Source: Criblamydia sequanensis CRIB-18 (lineage in GTDB: Bacteria; Chlamydiota; Chlamydiia; Chlamydiales; Criblamydiaceae). Taken from it: a stretch of 64,000 nucleotides of DNA. The position numbers and the translations under genes are program-made. This document shows, piece by piece, positions 34,425-42,375 of this stretch. The stretch lies in the NCBI RefSeq assembly GCF_000750955.1, contig NZ_CCEJ010000001.1:360197-424196 (forward strand), written 5' to 3'. Every line of letters starts with the position of its first letter. Within the stretch, counting starts at the first letter, position 1. The notes beneath the pieces are model-generated. The model was not told where the DNA came from. It made no database searches and saw nothing but the letters and a program-made list of their open reading frames with translations.

Positions 34425-35483
34425 TCATTCTTTTATAAATCCCTTTAAAAGCATAAGCTCCGCATTTAAAATGGCAGAGCCGGCAGCTCCCCTAATAGTG
34501 TTGTGTGAAAGCAATACAAATTTCCAATCTAATAGAGGGCATTTCTGCAAGCGTCCAAGGGAGACCGTCATCCCATTATTTAGGTGCCTATGAAGTTTAG
34601 GTTGGGGATGCGCCCTATCCTCAAGGTAAATTAAGGTTTCTTTAGGCAGAGAAGGGAGGGAGAGGTTATTTTGAAATGAAACCCCAAAGCGTTTCCAGGC
34701 ATCGATGATGTCTTTCGCCTCGCTTGTTTTTTTTTGTAAACTTAATGAAACGCAAGCCATATGCCCATCCATGACAGCTACCCTATTGCATTGAGCGCTA
34801 ATCTGCATGGGATAGGGTTTAATAGCAGCCCCCTTTAATTCTCCTAAAATTTTGAGAGGTTCTTGTTCGATTTTTTCTTCTTCACCCGAAATAAAGGGAA
34901 TCACATTATCTAAGATGTCAAAGCTTGAAACCCCGGGATAGCCGGCCCCGGAAACGGCTTGGAGGGTTACGACATGGACTTTATCAATCCCGAATTCTTG
35001 TGCAAGCGGTTTTAGTGCGGTTGTTAACCCAATGACTGAGCAGTTAGGGTTGGTTACGATACGCCCTTTATGGCTTTGATGATTCAACAAGTTAAGATGA
35101 TCGCTATTGACCTCAGGAATGATTAAAGGGACATCCTCATCCATCCTGTGATTTTTAGAATTTGAGATTACAGTGAAGGAAGCTTTCGCAAAATTGGTTT
35201 CAATATCTCCTGCCACACTAGAATCAAGGCCTGAAAAGACAACTTTCGGAAAATGTTCGGGTGTGCAAGGATGCAATTTAAACTGAGCTATTTTAGTTTC
35301 CAGGGGAGCTGCCATTCTCCATGTCATGGCTTCTCCATAAAATTTTCCGGTTGATTTTTCTGATGCGCCAAGCGCTTTTATTTCAAATAAGGGATGGTTG
35401 CTTAAAAGTTCGACAAATTTTTGCCCAACAACCCCTGTTGCCCCAAGAATTCCGACAGGAATTTTTTTTGATAAATGAAACAT
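34425..35483 (-). CDS. asd: aspartate-semialdehyde dehydrogenase
   Basis: A 352-residue enzyme that reduces L-aspartyl-4-phosphate to the semialdehyde, for lysine/diaminopimelate, threonine and methionine synthesis. The N-terminal NADP motif is GILGATGVVGQ, the catalytic cysteine lies in TNPNCSVIG, and the basic active-site segments are AVSGAGYPGV and QCNRVAV. The TNPNCSV and VMDGHMACVSLSL segments point to the archaeal/fungal-type subgroup. I chose the ATG at 35483 with AGAGG 7 bases upstream; the longer frame to 35522 adds an unlikely tail. No other pathway gene lies next to it. Confidence 0.9.
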   Translation of the reverse strand: MFHLSKKIPVGILGATGVVGQKFVELLSNHPLFEIKALGASEKSTGKFYGEAMTWRMAAPLETKIAQFKLHPCTPEHFPKVVFSGLDSSVAGDIETNFAKASFTVISNSKNHRMDEDVPLIIPEVNSDHLNLLNHQSHKGRIVTNPNCSVIGLTTALKPLAQEFGIDKVHVVTLQAVSGAGYPGVSSFDILDNVIPFISGEEEKIEQEPLKILGELKGAAIKPYPMQISAQCNRVAVMDGHMACVSLSLQKKTSEAKDIIDAWKRFGVSFQNNLSLPSLPKETLIYLEDRAHPQPKLHRHLNNGMTVSLGRLQKCPLLDWKFVLLSHNTIRGAAGSAILNAELMLLKGFIKE

Positions 35484-35624
35484 AGAAAACCTCTTAAAAA
35501 TTGGAAAGAAGCTTACCAACAAAAAAATTGGATAGCTAGAGGAGATTTTTATTAATTTAAAAAATAGTTCAAGCTGTTTTATAATATCTTCCGACTTAAA
35601 AAATCCAAAACCTAAGGTTCTAAG

Positions 35625-36404
35625 ATGTCTGACAAGCCCTTATTGGAATTTCAAATGCAGAAATTGATACGTGATAAGATCCCGGATCTTTTTAGCAGTG
35701 ATGAAGTCTTATTCAAAACAGAAATTTTAGATGAAGCTTGTTATCGCAAAGAGTTAAAAGAGAAACTTAAGGAAGAAACTTTTGAAATTCTGAATACTTC
35801 AACCAAAGAGGAACTGAAAGAAGAACTTGCAGACCTTTTAGAAGTCATCGAGTCTATTATTAAGGCGGAAGGGCTTTCTTGGGAGGAGGTAAAGCAAATA
35901 CAAAAAAAAAAACGTGAATCAAAAGGCGGGTTTGATTCAAGGCTTTTAGCTCATTGCGTACAAATTAAAGAAGGAAATAAAGAAGCTTCCTATTTTAAAA
36001 AGAGGGATCTTTCTATGGAGCACGATTGTTTATTCTGCAAGTTTCTCCGGGATGATTCAAAAATAGAAGTGGTCGGGCGTTTCAAGCACTGTTTTGTTAT
36101 GAAAGACAGATACCCGGTGGCGAAAGGACACATTTTAATAATACCCTATGTGCACTATGAGAATTGGTTTGAAGCAAAACCCGAAGTACAGCATGAAATC
36201 ATTGAAATACTAAATGTTATGAAAAAAAAATGGGATAAAGTATACGCGCCTGACGGATATAATATAGGCGCGAATGCGGGAAGAGCTGCCGGACAAACGG
36301 TCATGCATCTTCACGTTCATCTAATTCCACGCTATAAAGGAGACATGGAAGACCCAAGAGGAGGCGTAAGAGGTGTCATCCCTGAAAAGCAAAAATACGG
36401 ATAA
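35625..36404 (+). CDS. MazG-like / HIT-domain fusion protein
   Basis: A 259-residue two-domain protein. Residues 12-105 look like a MazG/phosphoribosyl-ATP-pyrophosphatase-like all-helical nucleotide pyrophosphohydrolase (KLIRDKIPD, EELKEELADLLEV, then KGGFDSRLL). Residues 131-259 are a HIT hydrolase (HDCLFCKF, RYPVAKGHILIIP) with the catalytic triad H228-H230-H232 in MHLHVHLIPR. Both domains hydrolyse nucleotide phosphates, so it may be a nucleotide-pool cleaner. An internal ATG at 36015 could restart the HIT half, but the frame is continuous. It is convergent with the methyltransferase gene. Confidence 0.8.
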   Translation: MSDKPLLEFQMQKLIRDKIPDLFSSDEVLFKTEILDEACYRKELKEKLKEETFEILNTSTKEELKEELADLLEVIESIIKAEGLSWEEVKQIQKKKRESKGGFDSRLLAHCVQIKEGNKEASYFKKRDLSMEHDCLFCKFLRDDSKIEVVGRFKHCFVMKDRYPVAKGHILIIPYVHYENWFEAKPEVQHEIIEILNVMKKKWDKVYAPDGYNIGANAGRAAGQTVMHLHVHLIPRYKGDMEDPRGGVRGVIPEKQKYG

Positions 36405-36408
36405 ACTC

Positions 36409-37485
36409 TTATCTTTTTTTCTTCGCTTCAATAATTGAAAATTCGGTCGCTGTCGGGTAAATATCCACGATCTGGAATCCAGCTTTTTCAAGCATTTCTT
36501 TAAACGCCTCTCCTGTTCTTTCTTTACCGCCTGTAATCATCATCATTTGCATGTCCATACAATTGGCGTACCTCGACCGGTCTTTAGGAAGTAAAATAGT
36601 TTCTATAATTAGGAGCCGGCTCTTTTCAGTCATCGCCTCATAGCACTTAGCCAGTATTTTTTCTGATTTTTCCTCTTCCCAATCATGTAGAACAGATTTT
36701 AATAAATAGGCGTCTCCACCTTCCGGAATCGATTCAAAGAAATTACCCGCTACAAGCTCGCATCTTGGACTTTCTAGAAGAGGGGATCTTATTTTTAAAA
36801 TCTCAATCACTTCAGGAAGCTCAAAAATCATTCCCTTTAAGTTCGGGTTATCGTTGAGTAAGGCAATCATAAATTGTCCATAGCCGCCGCCAATGTCATA
36901 AATAGTATGAAATTTTTTAAAGTCGTAGGAGGCGATAGAAGATTGGATGACAGCTTGCGATTTTTGTTTCATCGCGTCTTGAAAAAGCGCAGCTCGTAAA
37001 GGGTTTTCTTTAAAATAAGTGAACACGGGTTTTTGATGGGTTATTTCAAAAGCCGGAGTATTCAGTTTTAAAGAAGGCACGATCGCATCCCAGGCTTCAT
37101 GGATTTCTTCTCCAAAAAATAGGGAGAGGGAGTAAAGGGACTCGGGATGCTTTTTTGCAAGAAGAAGACTTAAATCAGAATTTATAAAAAGGCCTTCGTT
37201 TTCTTCAGCAAAAAGTCCAAAACCGACTAACATTTTAAGAAGTCTTTTTAAGGAAAGCTCATCTGTTTCTGTTAGCAAAGAAAGTTCTTTGACTGTTTTT
37301 GGACCGTCCAGCAAATGATCTGCGATTCCAAGCTCTGTGGCAGCGTAGACCCCCCTTGTGACCCATTCTCCTGAAAGCAGCATCAATAACTTTTCTCTTG
37401 CAGCTTCATCTTTCTCCATAGAGGTCAGGGGCAAAGGCGTCACTAAAACACTCAAAACAAGAAAATATTTAAAAAATAATTTCAT
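36409..37485 (-). CDS. O-methyltransferase with signal peptide
   Basis: A 358-residue protein of the O-methyltransferase (methyltransferase_2) family with a winged-helix dimerisation domain at about 30-110, then SAM-binding motifs YDIGGGYGQF, FELPEVIE, and the catalytic-base region LKSVLHDWEEEK. The N-terminus is a signal peptide (MKLFFKYFLVLSVLVTPLPL), which the family usually lacks. With the exported methyltransferase at 5677 it forms a pair of methyltransferases predicted to leave the cytoplasm. The substrate is unknown. The gene is monocistronic. Confidence 0.75.
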   Translation of the reverse strand: MKLFFKYFLVLSVLVTPLPLTSMEKDEAAREKLLMLLSGEWVTRGVYAATELGIADHLLDGPKTVKELSLLTETDELSLKRLLKMLVGFGLFAEENEGLFINSDLSLLLAKKHPESLYSLSLFFGEEIHEAWDAIVPSLKLNTPAFEITHQKPVFTYFKENPLRAALFQDAMKQKSQAVIQSSIASYDFKKFHTIYDIGGGYGQFMIALLNDNPNLKGMIFELPEVIEILKIRSPLLESPRCELVAGNFFESIPEGGDAYLLKSVLHDWEEEKSEKILAKCYEAMTEKSRLLIIETILLPKDRSRYANCMDMQMMMITGGKERTGEAFKEMLEKAGFQIVDIYPTATEFSIIEAKKKR

Positions 37486-37642
37486 AAGGTCTTCCTAAAC
37501 TTGAATTTTCTAAGGATATTAGAGAAAGGTTTTAATTCTAAAAAGAAAAATTTATTTGATAAAGGCTTCTTGTTGAGTAAGTTGACTTGTTAGGATTTAT
37601 TATATATAATTAACAAACCTTAAAAAATAATGTTTTTTAATT

Positions 37643-38365
37643 ATGATAATTTGTGCATTTGTTTTCATAGTTGCTGTTTTTATGATCATCTATGAAACAA
37701 AGATTCCGGGAAGAAATTGGCCCATAGTAAGACATTGGTGGCAGAGAGCTTGTCTGCTTAATGGATTTCAAGTAGGGGTTGTTTATTTAGCCGGCCTTAC
37801 ATGGGATCGATTTTTTTTAAAGTGGCATCATGGTTTTCTCTCTCATTTGAGTCCTTTTTTTGGCGGGATGTTAGGCTACCTTGTCATCACTTTTATCTTT
37901 TATTGGTGGCACAGGTGGCGCCATAAAAGCGATTTTCTATGGCGATTTTTCCATCAGCTTCACCATAGCCCGAGCCGGCTTGAAATTGCGACTGCCTTTT
38001 ACAAACACCCTTTTGAGCTACTTGCCGATAGTTTTATTTGCAGTTTGATCCTTTACCCCATGCTTGGGCTCAGCCGGGAGGCTGCGGCAAATGCTGTTTT
38101 ATTATCGGGACTTGCAGAGCTTTTTTATCACTGGAATATTAAGACTCCTTATTGGCTCGGGTTTATCTTTCAAAGACCGGAAAGCCATTGCATTCATCAT
38201 CAAGACGGCGTTCATTCTTACAACTACTCTGATTTGCCCTTGTGGGACATGCTCTTTGGAACTTTTAAAAATCCAAAGAGTTGGGATGGAAAATGCGGGC
38301 TTGGAGAAGAACAAGAAAATCGCTTTATGGATATGCTTAAAGGAATCGATGTTTCTAAAGAATAA
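37643..38365 (+). CDS. sterol desaturase/fatty acid hydroxylase family protein
   Basis: A 240-residue membrane di-iron enzyme of the ERG3/FA2H superfamily. The histidine clusters are WWHRWRH, FHQLHHSP and HCIHHQDGVHSYNYSDLP with HWN between, as expected for di-iron binding. About four hydrophobic segments lie before and between the clusters. It could hydroxylate or desaturate a lipid. It is the first gene of a three-gene operon with a membrane protein of 175 residues and an HTTM protein, overlapping the second by 17 bases. Confidence 0.85.
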   Translation: MIICAFVFIVAVFMIIYETKIPGRNWPIVRHWWQRACLLNGFQVGVVYLAGLTWDRFFLKWHHGFLSHLSPFFGGMLGYLVITFIFYWWHRWRHKSDFLWRFFHQLHHSPSRLEIATAFYKHPFELLADSFICSLILYPMLGLSREAAANAVLLSGLAELFYHWNIKTPYWLGFIFQRPESHCIHHQDGVHSYNYSDLPLWDMLFGTFKNPKSWDGKCGLGEEQENRFMDMLKGIDVSKE

Positions 38366-38873
38366 ATTAATAGCCCCAAAAAGTAGAAAAGGGGTCGCCC
38401 TTTTCCTGATGGCCTTAAGCCTTTTGCAAATGTCAGGGGATATTTTTAACATTCCTGTCTTAAAAGCCATTGGGGCTTCTTTTGGGGCATCTCCGGCTCC
38501 TAAAGTTTTTTCTTCTATAGATAGCCTTGAAACTTTTTCTTCAGAATTTTACTTGACCTGGCAAGATAAACAAGGCCTTTGGCAAAAGCAAAAGCTAACC
38601 CCTGAGCTTGCCAAAAAATTTAAGGGACCTTATAACAGACGCAATGTCTATGGCGCTATTTTATCTTACGGTCCGGTGTTTTCTAAAAATGCCATTCTTA
38701 CTCCCGCCTACGAAGCCATCTTGTCATATGCTGTCAGCGAGAAAGGTTCTTTTTTTAAAGAGCTTGGGATAGATCAAAATACTATCGGCTCAGACCTTTA
38801 TATTGAGGTGGTTCCAAGAAGCGAAACATCAGGATTAAATTTAATCAAAGAAGTTAAGATCGATGGAAAATAA
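38349..38873 (+). CDS. hypothetical partner protein of HTTM gene
   Basis: A 175-residue protein with one N-terminal membrane segment (GVALFLMALSLLQMSGDIF) and the conserved-looking block GASPAPKVFSS and GPYNRRNVYGAILSYGPVF. I recall proteins with NRRNVYGA-like blocks next to HTTM genes in other bacteria, so this may be a conserved pair; this comes from memory and is not proven here. The ATG at 38349 with AGGA just upstream was chosen. A longer in-frame reading from 38064 lies entirely within the hydroxylase gene and is rejected. It overlaps HTTM by 11 bases. Confidence 0.7.
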   Translation: MFLKNKLIAPKSRKGVALFLMALSLLQMSGDIFNIPVLKAIGASFGASPAPKVFSSIDSLETFSSEFYLTWQDKQGLWQKQKLTPELAKKFKGPYNRRNVYGAILSYGPVFSKNAILTPAYEAILSYAVSEKGSFFKELGIDQNTIGSDLYIEVVPRSETSGLNLIKEVKIDGK

Positions 38874-39783
38874 ATGGACCTATAACTATTACCTTTTTTT
38901 TCGCGCTTCTTTCGGTCTTTATATTTTCATTCATTTTTTAGAGCTTCTGCCCTTTACAAAAGAGCTTTTTTCAAATCAAGGCATGCTTCCAAATGCTTCT
39001 TTAAGCCCTCTTTTCTTTTTATTCCCGAATATCCTATGGATAAATGATTCACCGGAAACCGTAATTCTTTTGACTCTTTTAGGCGTGTTTGGAAGTGTTT
39101 GTCTTTTTTTCGGAAAAGGGGATAGGTTTGCATCACTTATCCTCTGGTATATCTTAACTTGCTTTTTTGATCGGAATCCCTTTATCTCAAATCCAAGCCT
39201 TCCTTATGTAGGGTGGCTTTTACTTGGCTTTGCCGCTATTCCAAGAGTTAAAGAAAAAAAAGATTGGAGGATGCCTAATTTCCTTTTTTTGGCAGGTTGG
39301 GTTGCCATGTCGGTCGGGTATTCCTATAGCGGTTATATGAAGCTTGGTTCGCCTTCTTGGATGGATGGTAGCGCAATCGAACTTATTTTAAAAAACCCGC
39401 TTGTGCGTCTTACGAAATTTAGAGATATTTTGTTAATGATGCCCAAGTTCTTTTTGATGTCGTTTACTTATAGCGCGCTGCTTTTGGAACTCTTATTCGC
39501 CCTTTTAGCGTTATTTAAGAAAATAAGGCCTTGGATATGGCTGGCTCTTTTTTTAATGCACCTATCGCTTCTTTTGTTGCTTGACTTCGCCGATTTAACA
39601 TTCGGTATGATTCTGCTTCATTTGTTTACATTCGATCCCGGATTTTTAAAAGTCTATCGCCTCCTATTTTTTAGCTTGAAATCACGGTTTAAAAACCTCA
39701 AAGCTAATGTCTATTTGCACCGACCACTTCCACTTTCCGTTAAAATGGGTGTCATTAAAGAAGACGGGTCCCCAAGCAATTGA
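38863..39783 (+). CDS. HTTM-like integral membrane protein
   Basis: A 306-residue polytopic protein (about eight helices) resembling the HTTM (vitamin-K-dependent gamma-carboxylase-like) membrane domain: an N-terminal FFRASFGLYIFIHFLELLP and GYSYSGYMKLGSPSWMDGSA in the middle, followed by a helix-rich C-terminal half. The catalytic activity of bacterial HTTM proteins is unknown. The last 102 bases overlap in antisense with the C-terminal codons of the outer-membrane-like gene at 39682, so one of the two ends may be overextended. Confidence 0.7.
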   Translation: MENKWTYNYYLFFRASFGLYIFIHFLELLPFTKELFSNQGMLPNASLSPLFFLFPNILWINDSPETVILLTLLGVFGSVCLFFGKGDRFASLILWYILTCFFDRNPFISNPSLPYVGWLLLGFAAIPRVKEKKDWRMPNFLFLAGWVAMSVGYSYSGYMKLGSPSWMDGSAIELILKNPLVRLTKFRDILLMMPKFFLMSFTYSALLLELLFALLALFKKIRPWIWLALFLMHLSLLLLLDFADLTFGMILLHLFTFDPGFLKVYRLLFFSLKSRFKNLKANVYLHRPLPLSVKMGVIKEDGSPSN

Positions 39784-40440
39784 GATCAGGGGAGTAAAAA
39801 AGTAATAGATGCCAAGGCTTCCTCCTCCGATGCTATTTTTTCCTGATGCATAATCACAATTGAGTTGCCATTTAAAATAAGGGGTTTTGCCGCAGTAAAG
39901 GGCCTCACAAAATGACCTGCTATAGCCAATCATGAATCCTTGACGGTTTTTGCCCATGGCTCGACTGCCCGAAAAAGCCCCTAAAAATAGCCTTCCTCCT
40001 CCAATCCAATCCGGCAAAGTTTTTCCTATAATCCAGTCGACAATATTTTGATTGGTCCGATCTTTTGTCCGAGTTCTTGTTCCGACATTAAAAATTCCGA
40101 CACTTGCAGAAGGGGCATTTTGAAATAAGATGTTTTCTTTTACACCTATTTTTGCATTCAAAGTTAGCGGATCATCGGAGCCTCCGTAATAATCAAAGCC
40201 GGCTTCCATGCTAAGATCAGAAATTGTAAAAAGACCAAGCTCCAAACCTACATCAGGGGCAAAATAAGATCCCTCTCCCCGTCGATTAAAAACGGTAAAG
40301 TAATTATCGACATCTGTGTGGCCGATGCCTGTTTCATAGACATCGGTTGTGCATACCGTCCAAAAAAGAGAAGAGGGGGTAGCTTCTAAAGAAAAATGAG
40401 CGGTTAGGAAAAAAAGAACTAGGAATAGCGGATTCTTCAT
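39682..40440 (-). CDS. predicted outer-membrane beta-barrel protein
   Basis: A 252-residue exported protein: a signal peptide (MKNPLFLVLFFLTAHFSLEA) followed by alternating hydrophobic and polar segments rich in G, Y, F and W, typical of small beta barrels (DVGLELGLF, AGFDYYGGSD, GGSLGIYYFFTPL, WSVQIDISFEVF). No family is recognised. The ATG at 40440 gives the signal peptide at the extreme N-terminus; a frame to 40545 is open but adds an unlikely basic tail. Its 3' end overlaps the HTTM gene in antisense by 102 bases. Confidence 0.6.
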   Translation of the reverse strand: MKNPLFLVLFFLTAHFSLEATPSSLFWTVCTTDVYETGIGHTDVDNYFTVFNRRGEGSYFAPDVGLELGLFTISDLSMEAGFDYYGGSDDPLTLNAKIGVKENILFQNAPSASVGIFNVGTRTRTKDRTNQNIVDWIIGKTLPDWIGGGRLFLGAFSGSRAMGKNRQGFMIGYSRSFCEALYCGKTPYFKWQLNCDYASGKNSIGGGSLGIYYFFTPLISIAWGPVFFNDTHFNGKWKWSVQIDISFEVFKP

Positions 40441-40506
40441 GGTAAATGTTTTTTTATCATACATGAGTGGTTTAGTGTATTTTGCCATTAAAAGAAAGGC
40501 TTTCCG

Positions 40507-41880
40507 ATGAATGATTCTTCCTCTACAGTCTCCTCGCTCATCCATAGAAAGGATGTTCAGTCGTTAAAAGAAGTGTTAAGCACTTTCTCGGGATTTGAAG
40601 TGGCAGAGTTATTAGCTAATAAAACAGAAGAAAACCAAGTTTTCATCTTTAGTTTATTAGAGCCCCATCTTGCCGCAGAAACTTTTGAGTACCTGTCTTT
40701 AAAAACACAAAAAATGATTTTAGACTCTCTGCCCTCTCCTCTTCTTGCAAGCATGCTTACTGAAATGTCACCCGACGATAGAACCGCTTTACTTGAAGAT
40801 TTGCCAAGAACGACAGTCGATGAATACATCAAGCTGCTTCCGAATAAGGAAAGAACCCTCGCTTTAACTTTGCTTGGCTATCCGGAAGAGAGTGTCGGCC
40901 GTTTGATGACAACTGATTATATCGCTGTCAAGATGACTTGGACAATTGAAAGGGTGCTCGAGCAAATACGAGAGTATGGCCATTATAGTGAAGCGGTTAA
41001 CGTCCTTTATGCCATTGATGAAAAAGATGCTTTGATCGGCGAAATACAAATACAAGAGTTATTTTTTGCCCCTAAAGGGTCTAATGTCTCTCAAATTGTC
41101 GATTATAAATTTATTGCTTTGCAAGATATGGATAAAGCTCAAGAAGCGATCGACTTATTTAAATTGCATGATCGGGTCGCTCTTCCGGTTGTAGATGAAG
41201 AAGGTATTCTTCTTGGGATTGTGACAATAGATGATATTTTAAGGCTTTCTTCACAAAAAAACACGGAAACTTTGCAAAAAGTCGGGGGGTCGGAGGCACT
41301 TGATGAACCCTATATGGAAACTCCTTTTTTTGAGCTCATAAAAAAAAGAGCGAGATGGCTTGTTCTTTTATTCGCAGGTGAAATGTTAACCGCTTCCGCT
41401 ATGGCTTTTTTTGAAGCAGAAATTGCGCAAGCAGTCGTTTTAGCTCTATTTCTCCCTCTTATTATTTCAAGCGGAGGAAATGCCGGCTCTCAGTCTTCTA
41501 CCTTGATTATTCGGGCCATGGCTTTAGATGAAATAAAGACAGCCGATTGGTGGAAAGTCATGAAAAGAGAAGCATCAACCGGCCTATTTCTTGGTTTTAT
41601 TCTTGGGGTCATTGGTTTTTTTAGAGTAGCTATTTGGGGAACGGCAAGCTCAATTTATGGGGAGCATTGGTTTCTAATTGCTGCCACTTTATTTTTTTCC
41701 CTCATTGGCGTAGTTTTTTGGGGATCTTTTACAGGCTCTATGCTTCCTTTAATCTTAAAAAAATTGAATGCCGATCCGGCAACTTCATCAGCACCGCTTG
41801 TGGCAACTCTTGTGGATGTGACAGGAATTGTCATTTATTTTCTAATAGCTATGTTTTTTTTAAGAGGATCGCTTCTTTAA
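40507..41880 (+). CDS. mgtE: MgtE-family magnesium transporter
   Basis: A 457-residue channel for Mg2+ with the full family architecture: an N-terminal helical superhelix (residues about 15-130), two CBS domains (about 135-255, with a GIVTIDDIL end), and a C-terminal pore of five helices. The pore block is LFLPLIISSGGNAGSQSST; the helix 5 ending VDVTGIVIYFLIA is also typical. The cytosolic domains sense Mg2+ and close the pore. A single gene, divergent from the outer-membrane-like gene across 66 bases. Confidence 0.92.
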   Translation: MNDSSSTVSSLIHRKDVQSLKEVLSTFSGFEVAELLANKTEENQVFIFSLLEPHLAAETFEYLSLKTQKMILDSLPSPLLASMLTEMSPDDRTALLEDLPRTTVDEYIKLLPNKERTLALTLLGYPEESVGRLMTTDYIAVKMTWTIERVLEQIREYGHYSEAVNVLYAIDEKDALIGEIQIQELFFAPKGSNVSQIVDYKFIALQDMDKAQEAIDLFKLHDRVALPVVDEEGILLGIVTIDDILRLSSQKNTETLQKVGGSEALDEPYMETPFFELIKKRARWLVLLFAGEMLTASAMAFFEAEIAQAVVLALFLPLIISSGGNAGSQSSTLIIRAMALDEIKTADWWKVMKREASTGLFLGFILGVIGFFRVAIWGTASSIYGEHWFLIAATLFFSLIGVVFWGSFTGSMLPLILKKLNADPATSSAPLVATLVDVTGIVIYFLIAMFFLRGSLL

Positions 41881-41919
41881 ACCGCTGAGCGGAACGAAAA
41901 ATATCGGGTAAAATCTCTT

Positions 41920-42300
41920 TTATTTATTATGAAGGATTTTCTTTAGCTTTTTTTCAAGCATGTCAAGATCGATTGGTTTACTGATATGATCATCCATCCC
42001 GAACTCAAGACATTTTTGGCGATCGCTTGCAAGAGCGCTAGCTGTAAGAGCAATAATTGGAATTCTTGATTTTTGCCCTTCAAGAGCCCGGATTTCCATT
42101 GAGACTTGAAACCCGTCTTTTTTTGGCATGTGAAGATCTAAAATAATTAAATCATATTTATTGTTCTTCCATTTTTCTAATGCCTCTTCTCCATCGTTTG
42201 CGATATCCACCTCATATTGTAAGGTTTCAAAAATATCTTTCATCAATTCCTGATTGTCATAATTGTCTTCTGCGAGAAGAATGGTTTTTTTTTCGGTCAT
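41920..42300 (-). CDS. single-domain response regulator, end of the che operon
   Basis: A 126-residue receiver domain with AEDN (acidic pocket), phospho-acceptor in LIILDLHMPKKDG, switch ALTASAL and lysine in SKPID. The KKDGF and SALASDRQKCLEFGMDDHISKPI segments resemble the receivers found in hybrid kinases and phosphorelays rather than CheY. It is 75 bases after the MHYT kinase gene and is probably the last gene of the chemosensory operon. It has no output domain. Confidence 0.9.
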   Translation of the reverse strand: MTEKKTILLAEDNYDNQELMKDIFETLQYEVDIANDGEEALEKWKNNKYDLIILDLHMPKKDGFQVSMEIRALEGQKSRIPIIALTASALASDRQKCLEFGMDDHISKPIDLDMLEKKLKKILHNK

Positions 42301-42375
42301 GTCTTAAAGCTCTTTTCAATAATGGGGTTAAGTTGCAAAACAAACTTATTCTTTTCAAGAAATATAAATTAGAAT

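Noticed and set aside
36398-36418. GATAA-actc-TTATC with T7 at the 3' end of the MazG-HIT gene as a terminator
   Set aside because: The stem is only five A/T-rich pairs; it is too weak to call although the T run is good.
38064-38348. Upstream extension of the 175-residue HTTM partner gene by 95 codons
   Set aside because: It lies entirely in another frame of the hydroxylase gene, is rich in Cys and basic residues unlike the rest, and a good ribosome binding site exists at 38349.
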